The position numbers and the translations under genes are program-made. Below are positions 6,297 to 13,933 of a DNA stretch of 21,481 nt, piece after piece; the stretch's first letter is position 1, and every line of letters starts with the position of its first letter. The DNA is from Jatrophihabitans sp. (GTDB lineage: Bacteria > Actinomycetota > Actinomycetes > Mycobacteriales > Jatrophihabitantaceae): the NCBI GenBank assembly GCA_004299665.1, contig SCQZ01000364.1:1-21481 (forward strand), in the 5' to 3' direction. The notes below the pieces were generated by a model. It searched no databases. It worked only from the letters and a program-made list of their open reading frames with translations, and was not told the origin of the DNA.

Positions 6297-7790
6297 TCAC
6301 ACGCCGCCGCCGAGTTTGTCCAGCAGGATCTGCTTGACCGCGGCGGCGTCGGCCTGGCCCCGCGTGGCCTTCATGACCGCTCCTACGAGCGCGCCGACGG
6401 CGGCCGCCTTGCCGCCGCGCACCTTGTCGGCCGCGTCCGGGTCCGCGGCGATCGCCTCGTCGGCCGCCCGCTCCAGCGCGGAGGTGTCGGACACCTTGCG
6501 CAGCCCCCGCTCCGCGACGACGGCGTCCACGTCGTGGCCGGTCTCCAGCACCGCGTCGACGGCCTGCCGGGCGAGTGCGACCGACAGCGTGCCGTCCGCG
6601 ACCAGCGCGACCAGGCGCGCCACGTCACCGGGCGCGACGCCCAGGTCGGCGGCGTCCACCTCGCGCTCGTTCGCCTTCTGCGTGAGGTACCCCAGCCACC
6701 AGTTGCGTGCCTCGTCCACCGGTGCGCCGGCCTCGACCGTCTCCCCCACGAGGTCGACGACGCCGGCGTTGGACATCTGCACCATGTCCTCGGCGCTGAC
6801 GCCCAGCGACTCGCGCAACCGGGCCCGGCGGGCCGCCGGCAGTTCCGGCAGCGCGGCCCGGATCTGCTCCACCCACGCGGGGTCGGGCGCGACCGGCACC
6901 AGGTCGGGTTCGGGGAAGTAGCGGTAGTCCGTCGCCTCCTCCTTGCTGCGCCCCGGACGGGTGTCGCCGCTGACCTCGGAGAAGTGGCGCGTCTCCTGCC
7001 GCACCCGCTCCCCCGCGTCGAGCAGCTCCGCCTGGCGCAGCATCTCCGAGCGCACCGCCCGCTCGACGGAGCGCAGCGAGTTGACGTTCTTGGTCTCGGT
7101 GCGGGTGCCCCACGCGCCCGAGCCGACCGGCGAGAGCGAGGTGTTCACGTCGCAGCGCAGCGAGCCCTGCTCCATCCGCACGTCGCTGACACCGAGCGTC
7201 CGCAGGATGTCGCGCAGCGCGGTGACGTACGCGCGCGCCACCTCGGGCGCCCTGGCGCCGGTGCCGGGCACGGGCCGGGTGACGATCTCGATCAGCGGGA
7301 TGCCCGCCCGGTTGTAGTCGACCAGCGAGTACTCGGCCCCGTGGATGCGGCCGGTCGCGCCGCCGACATGGGTGTTCTTGCCGGTGTCCTCCTCCATGTG
7401 CACCCGCTCGATGCCCACGCGGTAGTTCTGGCCGTCGACGTCGACGTCCAGGTACCCGTCGACGCACAACGGCTCGTCGTACTGAGACGTCTGGAAGTTC
7501 TTCGGCATGTCCGGGTAGAAGTAGTTCTTGCGCGCGAACCGGCACCAGGGGGCGATCGAGCAGTTCAGCGCGAGGCCGATCTTGATCGTGTCCTCGACGG
7601 CCCGGGCGTTGACGGCGGGCATCGCCCCCGGCAGCCCGAGGCACACCGGGCAGGTCTGCGTGTTCGGCTCGGCGCCGAACCGGGTCGAACAGCCGCAGAA
7701 CATCTTGGACTCGGTCCCCAGTTCGACGTGGGTCTCCAGCCCGAACACCGGCTCGTACCGGCCCAGCACGTCCTCGTAGGTGAGCGTCAT
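6297..7790 (-). CDS. gatB: Asp-tRNA(Asn)/Glu-tRNA(Gln) amidotransferase subunit B
   Basis: GatB is the tRNA-binding and kinase subunit of GatCAB. It phosphorylates the misacylated Glu-tRNA(Gln) or Asp-tRNA(Asn) and transfers ammonia delivered from GatA, making Gln-tRNA and Asn-tRNA in organisms without the direct synthetases. The 497 residues match the family length. GLETHVEL at the start, four cysteines of a zinc-site pattern (C32, C34, C47, C50) and the GatB signature DYNRAG (158-163) are visible. The C-terminal third is the helical YqeY-like tail domain. The ATG at 7790 overlaps the gatA stop in an ATGA junction, so synthesis is probably coupled. It is the last gene of gatC-gatA-gatB. Confidence 0.97.
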   Translation of the reverse strand: MTLTYEDVLGRYEPVFGLETHVELGTESKMFCGCSTRFGAEPNTQTCPVCLGLPGAMPAVNARAVEDTIKIGLALNCSIAPWCRFARKNYFYPDMPKNFQTSQYDEPLCVDGYLDVDVDGQNYRVGIERVHMEEDTGKNTHVGGATGRIHGAEYSLVDYNRAGIPLIEIVTRPVPGTGARAPEVARAYVTALRDILRTLGVSDVRMEQGSLRCDVNTSLSPVGSGAWGTRTETKNVNSLRSVERAVRSEMLRQAELLDAGERVRQETRHFSEVSGDTRPGRSKEEATDYRYFPEPDLVPVAPDPAWVEQIRAALPELPAARRARLRESLGVSAEDMVQMSNAGVVDLVGETVEAGAPVDEARNWWLGYLTQKANEREVDAADLGVAPGDVARLVALVADGTLSVALARQAVDAVLETGHDVDAVVAERGLRKVSDTSALERAADEAIAADPDAADKVRGGKAAAVGALVGAVMKATRGQADAAAVKQILLDKLGGGV

Positions 7791-9301
7791 GCCAGCACCC
7801 CCGCCGGAGGACGGAACTGTTCGGTGGCGGCCTCGAACGCGGCCGCCACGCGGTAGCAGCGATCGTCGGCCAGCGCCGGGGCCATGACCTGCAGACCGAC
7901 CGGCAGCCCGTCCGACAGCCCGCACGGCACCGAGATGGCCGGCGTCCCGGCCAGTGACGCCGGCAGCGTGCACAGGTCGTTGACATACATGGCCATCGGG
8001 TCCTCGATGCGCTCGCCGATCCCGAACGCGACGAACGGGGAGGTCGGCGACACCAGCACGTCGGCCCTCTCGAAGGCGGCCGCGAAGTCCCGCGCGATCA
8101 GCGTGCGGACCTTCTGTGCCTGCCCGTAGTAGGCGTCGTAGTAGCCCGAGGACAGCGCGTACGTGCCGATGATGATGCGCCGCTTCACCTCCGGCCCGAA
8201 GCCGGCCTCCCGGGTCAGGGACATGACCTCCTCCAGCGAGCGCGTCCCGTCGTCGCCGACGCGCATGCCGTAGCGGACCGAGTCGAACCGGGCCAGGTTG
8301 GACGAGCACTCGCTCGGCAGGATCAGGTAGTACGCGGCGAGGGCGTACTCGAAGTGCGGGCAGCCGACCTCGACGACCTCGGCCCCCAGTTCGCGCAGCG
8401 TGTGCACCGCCGCGTCGAAGGATGCGAGCACGCCGGCCTGGTACCCTCCCCCGCCGCCATAGGCGGCGGCATCCCCACCGCCGGCCAGTTCCCGCACCAC
8501 CCCGACGCGGACCCCCTTCAGGTCGCCGTTGGCGCCCCGGCGCGCCGCCGCGACCACGGGCGGCACCGGCTGCGCGATCGAGGTGGAGTCGCACGGGTCA
8601 TGGCCGCCGATCACCTCGTGCAGCAGCGCGGCGTCGAGCACGGTACGGGCGCAGGGCCCGGCCTGGTCCAGCGACGAGGCGAGCGCGATGAGGCCGTACC
8701 GCGACACCCCGCCGTAGGTGGGCTTGGCGCCGACGGTGCCGGTGACCGCGGCCGGCTGGCGGATCGAGCCACCGGTGTCGGTGCCGATCGCCAGTGGCGC
8801 CTCGTAGGCGGCCAGCGCCGCCGCCGACCCTCCGCCGGAGCCGCCCGGGATCTTGCTGAGGTCCCACGGGTTGTGGGTCGGCCCGTACGCGGAGTTCTCG
8901 GTGGACGAGCCCATCGCGAACTCGTCCATGTTGGTCTTGCCGAGCATCACCAGGCCGGCCGCCTTGACGCGGGCGCTGATCGTCGCGTCGTACGGCGGCA
9001 GCCAGCCCTCGAGGATCTTCGACCCCGCCGTGGTCGGCAGCCCCTGGGTGACCACCACGTCCTTCATCGCCAGTGGGACCCCGGCGAGGGGCCCGAGGGC
9101 CTGCCCGGCGGCCCGCCGGGCGTCCACGTCCCGGGCCGCCCGCAGCGCGCCCTCTGCGTCGATGTGCAAGAACGCGTGCACGCGGCCGTCCACGGCCTCG
9201 ATGCGGTCCAGGTGCGCCTGCGCGACCTCGACGGCGGACACGTCGCCGGCGGCGATGCTCGCGGCGGTCCCGGCGGCGGTGAGCGCGGTCAGCTCGGTCA
9301 C
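7787..9301 (-). CDS. gatA: Asp-tRNA(Asn)/Glu-tRNA(Gln) amidotransferase subunit A
   Basis: GatA is the glutaminase subunit that releases ammonia from glutamine for the GatB active site. With the chosen start the protein has 504 residues. The amidase-signature triad is complete: K80 in LAMKDVV, the cis-serine S155 in PGGSGGGS and the nucleophile S179 in TDTGGSIRQP, followed by KPTYGGVSRYGL. There are two candidate GTG codons, at 9307 and 9301. The Shine-Dalgarno GGGAG (9310-9314, minus strand) is only two bases from the first but eight from the second, so 9301 is preferred. That Shine-Dalgarno overlaps the gatC stop codon, tying gatA translation to gatC. The 3' end overlaps gatB by four bases. 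Confidence 0.96.
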   Translation of the reverse strand: MTELTALTAAGTAASIAAGDVSAVEVAQAHLDRIEAVDGRVHAFLHIDAEGALRAARDVDARRAAGQALGPLAGVPLAMKDVVVTQGLPTTAGSKILEGWLPPYDATISARVKAAGLVMLGKTNMDEFAMGSSTENSAYGPTHNPWDLSKIPGGSGGGSAAALAAYEAPLAIGTDTGGSIRQPAAVTGTVGAKPTYGGVSRYGLIALASSLDQAGPCARTVLDAALLHEVIGGHDPCDSTSIAQPVPPVVAAARRGANGDLKGVRVGVVRELAGGGDAAAYGGGGGYQAGVLASFDAAVHTLRELGAEVVEVGCPHFEYALAAYYLILPSECSSNLARFDSVRYGMRVGDDGTRSLEEVMSLTREAGFGPEVKRRIIIGTYALSSGYYDAYYGQAQKVRTLIARDFAAAFERADVLVSPTSPFVAFGIGERIEDPMAMYVNDLCTLPASLAGTPAISVPCGLSDGLPVGLQVMAPALADDRCYRVAAAFEAATEQFRPPAGVLA

Positions 9302-9309
9302 GATCACCG

Positions 9310-9314
9310 CTCCC
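9310..9314 (-). promoter_or_regulatory. Ribosome binding site of gatA that decides the start
   Basis: GGGAG on the minus strand lies eight bases before the GTG at 9301 and only two before the GTG at 9307. It abuts the gatC stop TAG (9314-9316). This spacing favours the downstream start. Confidence 0.5.
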
Positions 9315-9631
9315 TACGCCTCGTCCGACAAGATCCGCGGGACCCGGAACTTGTCGTCCTCCACCGCCGGCGCCCCGGCCAGGACGGCCTCGCGCGGCAG
9401 GGACGGACGCGTCCGGTCCGGCCGGAACACGTTCGTCATCGCCACGGCGTGCGAGGTGGGCGGGATGTCGGCGGCGGCGACGTCCGCCACGCGCGCCACC
9501 GAGGTCAAGATGATGTCCAGCTGCCGCGCGAACAGGTCGAGCTCGTCGTCGGTGACGGCGAGGCGGGCGAGGTGCGCGAGATGCGCGACCTCGGCCCTGC
9601 TGATGCGGGGCGGGACGATGGGGTCCGGCAC
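9314..9631 (-). CDS. gatC: Asp-tRNA(Asn)/Glu-tRNA(Gln) amidotransferase subunit C
   Basis: GatC is the small subunit that wraps around the GatA-GatB interface and stabilises the complex. The 105-residue protein shows the family pattern: ISRAEVAHLAHLARLAVTDDEL at the N-terminus (two short helices), a central FARQLDIIL helix, and a C-terminal LREDV-like stretch (FRPDRTRPSLPREAVLAGAPA) ending in DDKFRVPRIL, which contacts GatA in known structures. It is the first gene of the gatC-gatA-gatB operon and is divergent from the ACT-domain gene. The GTG at 9631 has TAGACT eight bases upstream and no Shine-Dalgarno, suggesting a very short or absent leader. Confidence 0.95.
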   Translation of the reverse strand: MPDPIVPPRISRAEVAHLAHLARLAVTDDELDLFARQLDIILTSVARVADVAAADIPPTSHAVAMTNVFRPDRTRPSLPREAVLAGAPAVEDDKFRVPRILSDEA

Positions 9632-9639
9632 GACCCCGA

Positions 9640-9645
9640 AGTCTA
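9640..9645 (-). promoter_or_regulatory. Candidate -10 element of gatCAB
   Basis: TAGACT on the minus strand ends eight bases before the gatC GTG. It lies in the 44-bp gap shared with the ACT-domain gene. No -35 is clear. Confidence 0.4.
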
Positions 9646-9675
9646 CGGATGCCGACCGTCGGGCACGCTTGTCCC

Positions 9676-10320
9676 GTGTCCTACCTGTTGCGAGTGGTGC
9701 TGCCGGACCGTCCCGGGGCGCTCGGCGCGGTGGCGACCGCCCTGGGCCGGGCGGGGGCGGACATCCTCAGCGTGGACGTCATCGAGCGCTCCCCCGGCAG
9801 CGCGACGGACGACATCGTCGTCGAGCTGCCCCCGGACCGGCTGGCCGATTCCATCGTCTCGGCCGCGGCCAGCGTGACGGGCGTGCGGGTCGAGACCATC
9901 CGCCCGTACGCCGGCCAGATCGACGCCCACCGTGAACTCGAACTGCTCGACAGCCTCGCGGCGCGGCCCGCCGAACCGCAGCGCGTCCTGGCGCAGGGGA
10001 TCGCCCGCGTGTTCCGCGCGGCGTGGGCGCTGGTGCTGGCCGAGCCGGTCGAGGGGGCGTCGGCGGTGCTCGCGGCCGGCGGTGCCGCGCCCGAACTGGA
10101 CTCGCTGCAGGTCCCGTGGTGGCCCGCCACGCCCACGCGCGTCATCGAGCCGGACGGGTGGGCGCCGCCGGAGTGGGGCGACCTGGGTACCGAACTGGCC
10201 GTGGCGCCGCTCGGTCGCGGGGCGGTCCTCGCCGGGCGCCCGATGCTGCCGTGGCTGCCCTCGGAGCTGCTGCGGTTGCAGCACCTGTGTGCCGTCGCCA
10301 CCACGGTGACGGGCCGCTGA
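9676..10320 (+). CDS. ACT-domain protein (Rv3013-like)
   Basis: A 214-residue cytoplasmic protein with an N-terminal ACT domain (about residues 1-70): YLLRVVLPDRPGALGAVA, the ligand-facing loop DRPGAL, and DILSVDVIER are typical. The C-terminal two thirds contain no motif I recognise. ACT domains bind small molecules, often amino acids, and regulate a partner; no catalytic domain is present here, so the partner is unknown. M. tuberculosis Rv3013 has about the same size, domain and place between gatC and ligA, which supports orthology. The GTG at 9676 is chosen because the ACT beta strand starts directly after it; the upstream GTG/ATG-like codons only add an unlikely PTVGHACP leader. Confidence 0.8.
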   Translation: MSYLLRVVLPDRPGALGAVATALGRAGADILSVDVIERSPGSATDDIVVELPPDRLADSIVSAAASVTGVRVETIRPYAGQIDAHRELELLDSLAARPAEPQRVLAQGIARVFRAAWALVLAEPVEGASAVLAAGGAAPELDSLQVPWWPATPTRVIEPDGWAPPEWGDLGTELAVAPLGRGAVLAGRPMLPWLPSELLRLQHLCAVATTVTGR

Positions 10321-10346
10321 GCCGAGACCCGGATCACCGACGCGAC

Positions 10347-10353
10347 GAAGGGA
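10347..10353 (+). promoter_or_regulatory. Ribosome binding site of acdS
   Basis: GAAGGGA lies eight bases before the ATG at 10362, fixing the start. It contrasts with the leaderless style of the conserved neighbours. Confidence 0.6.
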
Positions 10354-10361
10354 TCACCCTG

Positions 10362-11384
10362 ATGGCACTTCCCGGCTTCGAGCGGTATCCGCTCACCTTC
10401 GGCCCCAGCCCGGTCCACCCGCTGGAGCGGCTCGGCGACCACCTCGGCGGCGCGCGCATCTGGGCCAAGCGGGAGGACTGCAACTGCGGGCTCGCGTTCG
10501 GCGGCAACAAGATCCGCAAGCTGGAGTACATCGTCCCCGACATCCTGGCCTCGGGCGCGGACACCCTCGTCTCGATCGGGGGCTACCAGTCCAACCACAC
10601 CCGCCAGGTGGCCGCGGTGGGGGCCAGGCTCGGGCTCAAGGTGCGGCTCGTCCAGGAGCACTGGGTCGACTACGACGTGCCGGGGTACGACCAGGTGGGC
10701 AACATCTTGCTGTCGCGGATCATGGGCGCGGACGTGCGCCTGGATCCGGCCGGATTCGACATCGGGATCCGCCGGTCCTGGCAGGACGCCCTCGACGACG
10801 TGAGCGCCTCCGGCGGCCGGCCGTACCCGATCCCGGCCGGGGCCTCGGAGCACACGTTCGGCGGCCTCGGTTTCGCGAACTGGGCGTACGAGGTCGCCGA
10901 ACAGGAACGCCAACTCGGCGTCTTCTTCGACACCGTGGTCGTCTGCACCGTCACCGGCTCCACCCACGCCGGCATGGTCGCCGGCTTCGCCGCACTGGAG
11001 GAGGCGGGCGGGCGGCCACGGCGGGTCCTGGGCATCGACGCGTCGGCCACCCTCGAGCAGACCCGCGCGCAGGTGGACCGCATCGCGCGCCACACCGCCT
11101 CGCTGATCGGCGTGCAGCGCACCCTGCGCACGGACGAGATCACCGTCCTCGAGGGCTGGGCCGGCGACCGGTACGGCATCCCGGTGGCCTCGACCATCGA
11201 GGCGATCCGCCTGGCCGGCCGGCTCGAGGGCATGATCACGGACCCGGTCTACGAGGGCAAGTCGATGGCCGGTCTCATCGACCTCGTCACCAGCGGCCGG
11301 ATCGACCGGGACGCGACCGTGCTGTACGCGCACCTGGGCGGGCAACCGGCGCTCAACGCCTACGCCGGCGCCTTCGGGTCCTGA
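10362..11384 (+). CDS. acdS: 1-aminocyclopropane-1-carboxylate deaminase
   Basis: A PLP enzyme that opens ACC, the plant ethylene precursor, to 2-oxobutanoate and ammonia. The protein is 340 residues, the usual size. The PLP lysine is K50 in GGNKIRKLEY; S77 and N78 lie in QSNHTRQ. Y271, Y297 and E298 (DPVYEGKSM) and L325 (AHLGGQPAL) correspond to Pseudomonas ACP positions Y268, Y294, E295 and L322. The Glu and Leu separate true ACC deaminases from D-cysteine desulfhydrases, so the specific call is well supported. The ATG is fixed by a strong Shine-Dalgarno. It follows the ACT gene by 41 bases and is not part of the M. tuberculosis gene order, so it is an insertion. No Lrp-type AcdR regulator is next to it. 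A role in lowering plant ethylene or using ACC as nitrogen source is an inference. Confidence 0.93.
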   Translation: MALPGFERYPLTFGPSPVHPLERLGDHLGGARIWAKREDCNCGLAFGGNKIRKLEYIVPDILASGADTLVSIGGYQSNHTRQVAAVGARLGLKVRLVQEHWVDYDVPGYDQVGNILLSRIMGADVRLDPAGFDIGIRRSWQDALDDVSASGGRPYPIPAGASEHTFGGLGFANWAYEVAEQERQLGVFFDTVVVCTVTGSTHAGMVAGFAALEEAGGRPRRVLGIDASATLEQTRAQVDRIARHTASLIGVQRTLRTDEITVLEGWAGDRYGIPVASTIEAIRLAGRLEGMITDPVYEGKSMAGLIDLVTSGRIDRDATVLYAHLGGQPALNAYAGAFGS

Positions 11385-11424
11385 ACCCGGTTCGGGTTGC
11401 GGCACGACGGCGCCTGTGCGGCAA
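11384..11424 (+). repeat. Inverted repeats at the acdS 3' end
   Basis: AACCCG-GTT-CGGGTT (11384-11398) begins at the last base of the acdS stop. A second dyad, TTGCGGCAC-N10-GTGCGGCAA (11397-11424, one central mismatch), follows directly. Together they may be a weak terminator or an operator before the 103-residue gene. Confidence 0.35.
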
Positions 11425-11441
11425 TGGAGCCGGCGGCCGGC

Positions 11442-11449
11442 GAGAGGAG
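11442..11449 (+). promoter_or_regulatory. Ribosome binding site of the 103-residue gene
   Basis: GAGAGGAG, seven bases before the GTG at 11457, is one of the strongest Shine-Dalgarno sequences in the window and decides this start over the upstream ATG at 11424. Confidence 0.55.
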
Positions 11450-11456
11450 CCCAGCG

Positions 11457-11768
11457 GTGACCGGGACCGTGCGGATCGTGCGCGAGACGGGCATGGGCTT
11501 CGAGTTGCGGCGCGCCGCGATCCGGATCCACCTCGACGGGGCGGACGTCGGCACCGTCGCACCGCACGGGACCGTCGAGACCGCGGTCGGCGCCGGCCGG
11601 CACACGCTGCGCCTGACCGCCGGGCGCTACTCCAGCCCGACCCGCACCTTCGAGCTGGCCGACGGCTCGGCGGCCACGTTCCGCTGCCACGCCGCGGCGC
11701 TCTGGCCGCGCTATGTCGCCTCCCTGCTCAAGCCCGATCTGGGAATCGCGCTCAAACAGGAACTCTGA
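11457..11768 (+). CDS. Small beta-rich protein of unknown function
   Basis: I do not recognise a named family. The 103-residue protein is almost all predicted beta strands: TVRIVRETG, AAIRIHLDGADVGTVAPHGTVETAVGAGRHTLRL, then FELADGSAATFRCHA. The order IHLDG, VGTV, G.H.LRL resembles small PEGA-like or carboxypeptidase-regulatory-like sandwich domains, but the match is only by pattern. A short hydrophobic WPRYVASLL helix follows; there is no signal peptide. The GTG at 11457 is chosen because GAGAGGAG (11442-11449) lies seven bases upstream; an ATG at 11424 and a TTG further up would be less well placed. It lies 72 bases after acdS and converges on ligA with a 14-base gap. Confidence 0.65.
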   Translation: MTGTVRIVRETGMGFELRRAAIRIHLDGADVGTVAPHGTVETAVGAGRHTLRLTAGRYSSPTRTFELADGSAATFRCHAAALWPRYVASLLKPDLGIALKQEL

Positions 11769-11782
11769 GCGGCCCGCCGGCC

Positions 11783-13873
11783 TCAGCCGCCGGGAAGCGC
11801 GGCGGGACCGCCGTCGAGCAGCACGCGGAAGGCGTCCTCGTCGAGGACCGGGATGCCCAGTTGCTCGGCCTTGTCGGCCTTGCTGCCGGCGTTCTCGCCG
11901 ACGACGACGTAGTCGGTCTTCTTCGACACCGATCCGGCCGCCTTGCCGCCGCGGCCGACGATGGCCTCCTTCGCCTCGTCGCGGGAGAAGCCGGCCAGCG
12001 AACCGGTGACGACGACGGTGAGCCCGGCGAGCGTCTTCGGGGTGCTGTCGTCGGCGTCCTCCGCGAGCCGCACGCCGGCGGCTGCCCAGCGCTGCACGAT
12101 CGCGACGTGCCAGTCGACGGTGAACCACTCGCGCACCGCCTCGGCGATCACCGGCCCGACACCCTCGGCGGCCGCGAGGTCGTCGACGGACGCGGCGCGG
12201 ATCGCCGCCAGGCTGCCGAACCGGGTCGCCAGCGCGCGCGCGGCCGTCGGGCCGACGTGCCGGATCGACAGCGCCACCAGCACCCGCCACAGCGGCGTGT
12301 CCCTGGCCTGCGCCAGGTTCGCCAGCAGCTTCTCGCCGTTGGCCGACAGCACCCGCTCGTCGCCCTTGGCGGCGCGCGTGTACAGCGGCACCCGCACCAG
12401 GTCGTCGGCGGTGAGGTCGAACAGCCCACCCTCGTCGGACAGCACGCCGGACTCCAGCAGGGCGATCGCGCCCTCGTACCCGAGCGCCTCGATGTCGAAC
12501 GCCGACCGGGACGCCAGGCTGAACAACCGCTCGCGCAACTGCGCCGGGCAGGAGCGGGCGTTCGGGCACCGGATGTCCTTGTCGCCCTCCTTCTCCGGCC
12601 CCAGTCCGGTTCCGCACGCGGGACAGTGCGTGGGCATGACGAAGGCGCGCTCGCTGCCGTCGCGCAGCGCCACCACCGGGCCGACGATCTCCGGGATGAC
12701 ATCGCCGGCCTTGCGCAGCACGACGGTGTCACCGATCAGCACGCCCTTGCGCTCGACCTCGTACTGGTTGTGGAGCGTGGCCATCTCCACCGTCGACCCG
12801 GCGACCTTGACCGGCTGCATCACCCCGTACGGCGTGACGCGGCCGGTGCGCCCGACGTTGACCCGGATGTCCAGGAGCTTGGTGTTGACCTCCTCGGGCG
12901 GGTACTTGTACGCGATCGCCCAGCGCGGCGCGCGGCTGGTGGCGCCCAGGCTGCGTTGCAGCGCGAGGTCATCGACCTTGACGACCACGCCGTCGATCTC
13001 GTGCTCGATCGAGGCGGTCGGATCGTGCCGGTGCTCGCCGTAGTAGTCGATGTAGGCGTTGACGGCCGCGAGGTCGGGCACGACGCGCACCCGGTCCGAG
13101 GTCGGCAGGCCCCAGCCGGCCAGGCGTTCGTACCACTGCGACTGCGCGGCGACCGCCGGACCGCCCCGGACCTTGCCGACGCCGTGCAGCACCACCTTCA
13201 GCCCGCGCCCGGCCGTGACCCGCGGATCCTTCTGCCGCAGCGAGCCGGCGGCCGTGTTGCGGGGGTTGGCGAACGGTGCCTTGCCGGCCGCGACGAGGGA
13301 GGCGTTGAGCGCCTCGAACTCCGCGACCGGGAAGTACACCTCGCCGCGCACCTCGAGCAGCGCGGGGACGTCCGCACCGGCCAGGCGGTCGGGGACGTTG
13401 ACGATGGTGCGCACGTTCGGCGTGACGTCCTCCCCGGTGCGGCCGTCGCCGCGCGTCGTGCCGCGGACCAGCCGGCCGTTCTCGTAGACGATGGCGATCG
13501 CGAGGCCGTCGACCTTCAGCTCGCACAGGTACGCCGGCACCGTCCCCGCCTCGCGCTCCACCCGCTCGGCCCACGCCGCCACCTCCGCGGCGGAGAAGGC
13601 GTTGTCGAGGCTGAGCATCCGCTCCAGGTGGTCGACGGCCGTGAACAGCGTCGAGTAGGTGCCCCCGACCCGCTGCGTCGGCGAGGAGGGGGTCCGCAGG
13701 TCGGGGAACGCGGACTCGAGCTCGGCCAGCCGGCGCATCTGCGCGTCGTACTCGGCGTCGCTGACCGTCGGATCGTCCAGGACGTAGTAGCGGTAGGCGT
13801 TCTCGTCGACCTGCCGGGAGAGTTCCGCGTGCTCCTCGCGCGCCCCGGGCGGGGCCGACTGCGGTTCGCTCAC
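11783..13873 (-). CDS. ligA: NAD-dependent DNA ligase
   Basis: LigA seals nicks in DNA during replication and repair using NAD+. With the chosen start it has 696 residues. The order of domains is complete: NAD-binding Ia domain (YRYYVLDDPTVSDAEYD, near 27-43); adenylation domain with the AMP-accepting K120 in CELKVDG, EIDGVVVK (K299) and AIAYKYPPEE (K323); OB fold; four-cysteine zinc finger C417, C420, C436, C442; helix-hairpin-helix repeats; C-terminal BRCT domain (from about 620, LAGLTVVVTGSLAGFSRDEA). The GTG at 13873 is preferred to the GTG at 13897 because TACCGT, a good -10, ends seven bases before it, and the longer form starts inside a dyad. The gene is divergent from the VOC gene. 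Confidence 0.97.
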   Translation of the reverse strand: MSEPQSAPPGAREEHAELSRQVDENAYRYYVLDDPTVSDAEYDAQMRRLAELESAFPDLRTPSSPTQRVGGTYSTLFTAVDHLERMLSLDNAFSAAEVAAWAERVEREAGTVPAYLCELKVDGLAIAIVYENGRLVRGTTRGDGRTGEDVTPNVRTIVNVPDRLAGADVPALLEVRGEVYFPVAEFEALNASLVAAGKAPFANPRNTAAGSLRQKDPRVTAGRGLKVVLHGVGKVRGGPAVAAQSQWYERLAGWGLPTSDRVRVVPDLAAVNAYIDYYGEHRHDPTASIEHEIDGVVVKVDDLALQRSLGATSRAPRWAIAYKYPPEEVNTKLLDIRVNVGRTGRVTPYGVMQPVKVAGSTVEMATLHNQYEVERKGVLIGDTVVLRKAGDVIPEIVGPVVALRDGSERAFVMPTHCPACGTGLGPEKEGDKDIRCPNARSCPAQLRERLFSLASRSAFDIEALGYEGAIALLESGVLSDEGGLFDLTADDLVRVPLYTRAAKGDERVLSANGEKLLANLAQARDTPLWRVLVALSIRHVGPTAARALATRFGSLAAIRAASVDDLAAAEGVGPVIAEAVREWFTVDWHVAIVQRWAAAGVRLAEDADDSTPKTLAGLTVVVTGSLAGFSRDEAKEAIVGRGGKAAGSVSKKTDYVVVGENAGSKADKAEQLGIPVLDEDAFRVLLDGGPAALPGG

Positions 13874-13880
13874 GGACTCG

Positions 13881-13886
13881 ACGGTA
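13881..13886 (-). promoter_or_regulatory. Candidate -10 element of ligA (leaderless)
   Basis: TACCGT on the minus strand ends seven bases before the GTG at 13873. No Shine-Dalgarno lies between. It supports the shorter LigA start. Confidence 0.45.
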
Positions 13887-13890
13887 GCCA

Positions 13891-13916
13891 ACGGCACCGA
13901 CAGGTGTCGGGGCCGT
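13891..13916. promoter_or_regulatory. Dyad (candidate operator) between ligA and the VOC gene
   Basis: Core arms CCGACA (13897-13902) and TGTCGG (13905-13910) flank a GG centre. Outer arms ACGG (13891-13894) and CCGT (13913-13916) continue the symmetry across two unpaired bases on each side. It lies in the 60-bp divergent gap, just upstream of the ligA -10. Confidence 0.4.
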
Positions 13917-13933
13917 CTGCCACCCTGGGCGCC

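Noticed and set aside
6006..7856. 616-residue plus-strand frame opposite gatB and the TRIC gene
   Set aside because: Antisense shadow; no family motif, while both strands' real genes here are conserved proteins.
10362..11384. Call as D-cysteine desulfhydrase
   Set aside because: The discriminating Glu (E298) and Leu (L325) are those of true ACC deaminases.
11397..11456. Longer forms of the 103-residue gene from TTG 11397 or ATG 11424
   Set aside because: The strong Shine-Dalgarno at 11442-11449 is placed for the GTG at 11457 and lies inside the longer forms.
9681..12617. 978-residue minus-strand frame opposite acdS and running into ligA
   Set aside because: It crosses several well-supported genes and has low-complexity Arg/Gly-rich composition.
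11861..13933. Upstream extension of the VOC gene opposite ligA
   Set aside because: The extension is a shadow of ligA; the VOC domain begins exactly at the ATG at 13934.
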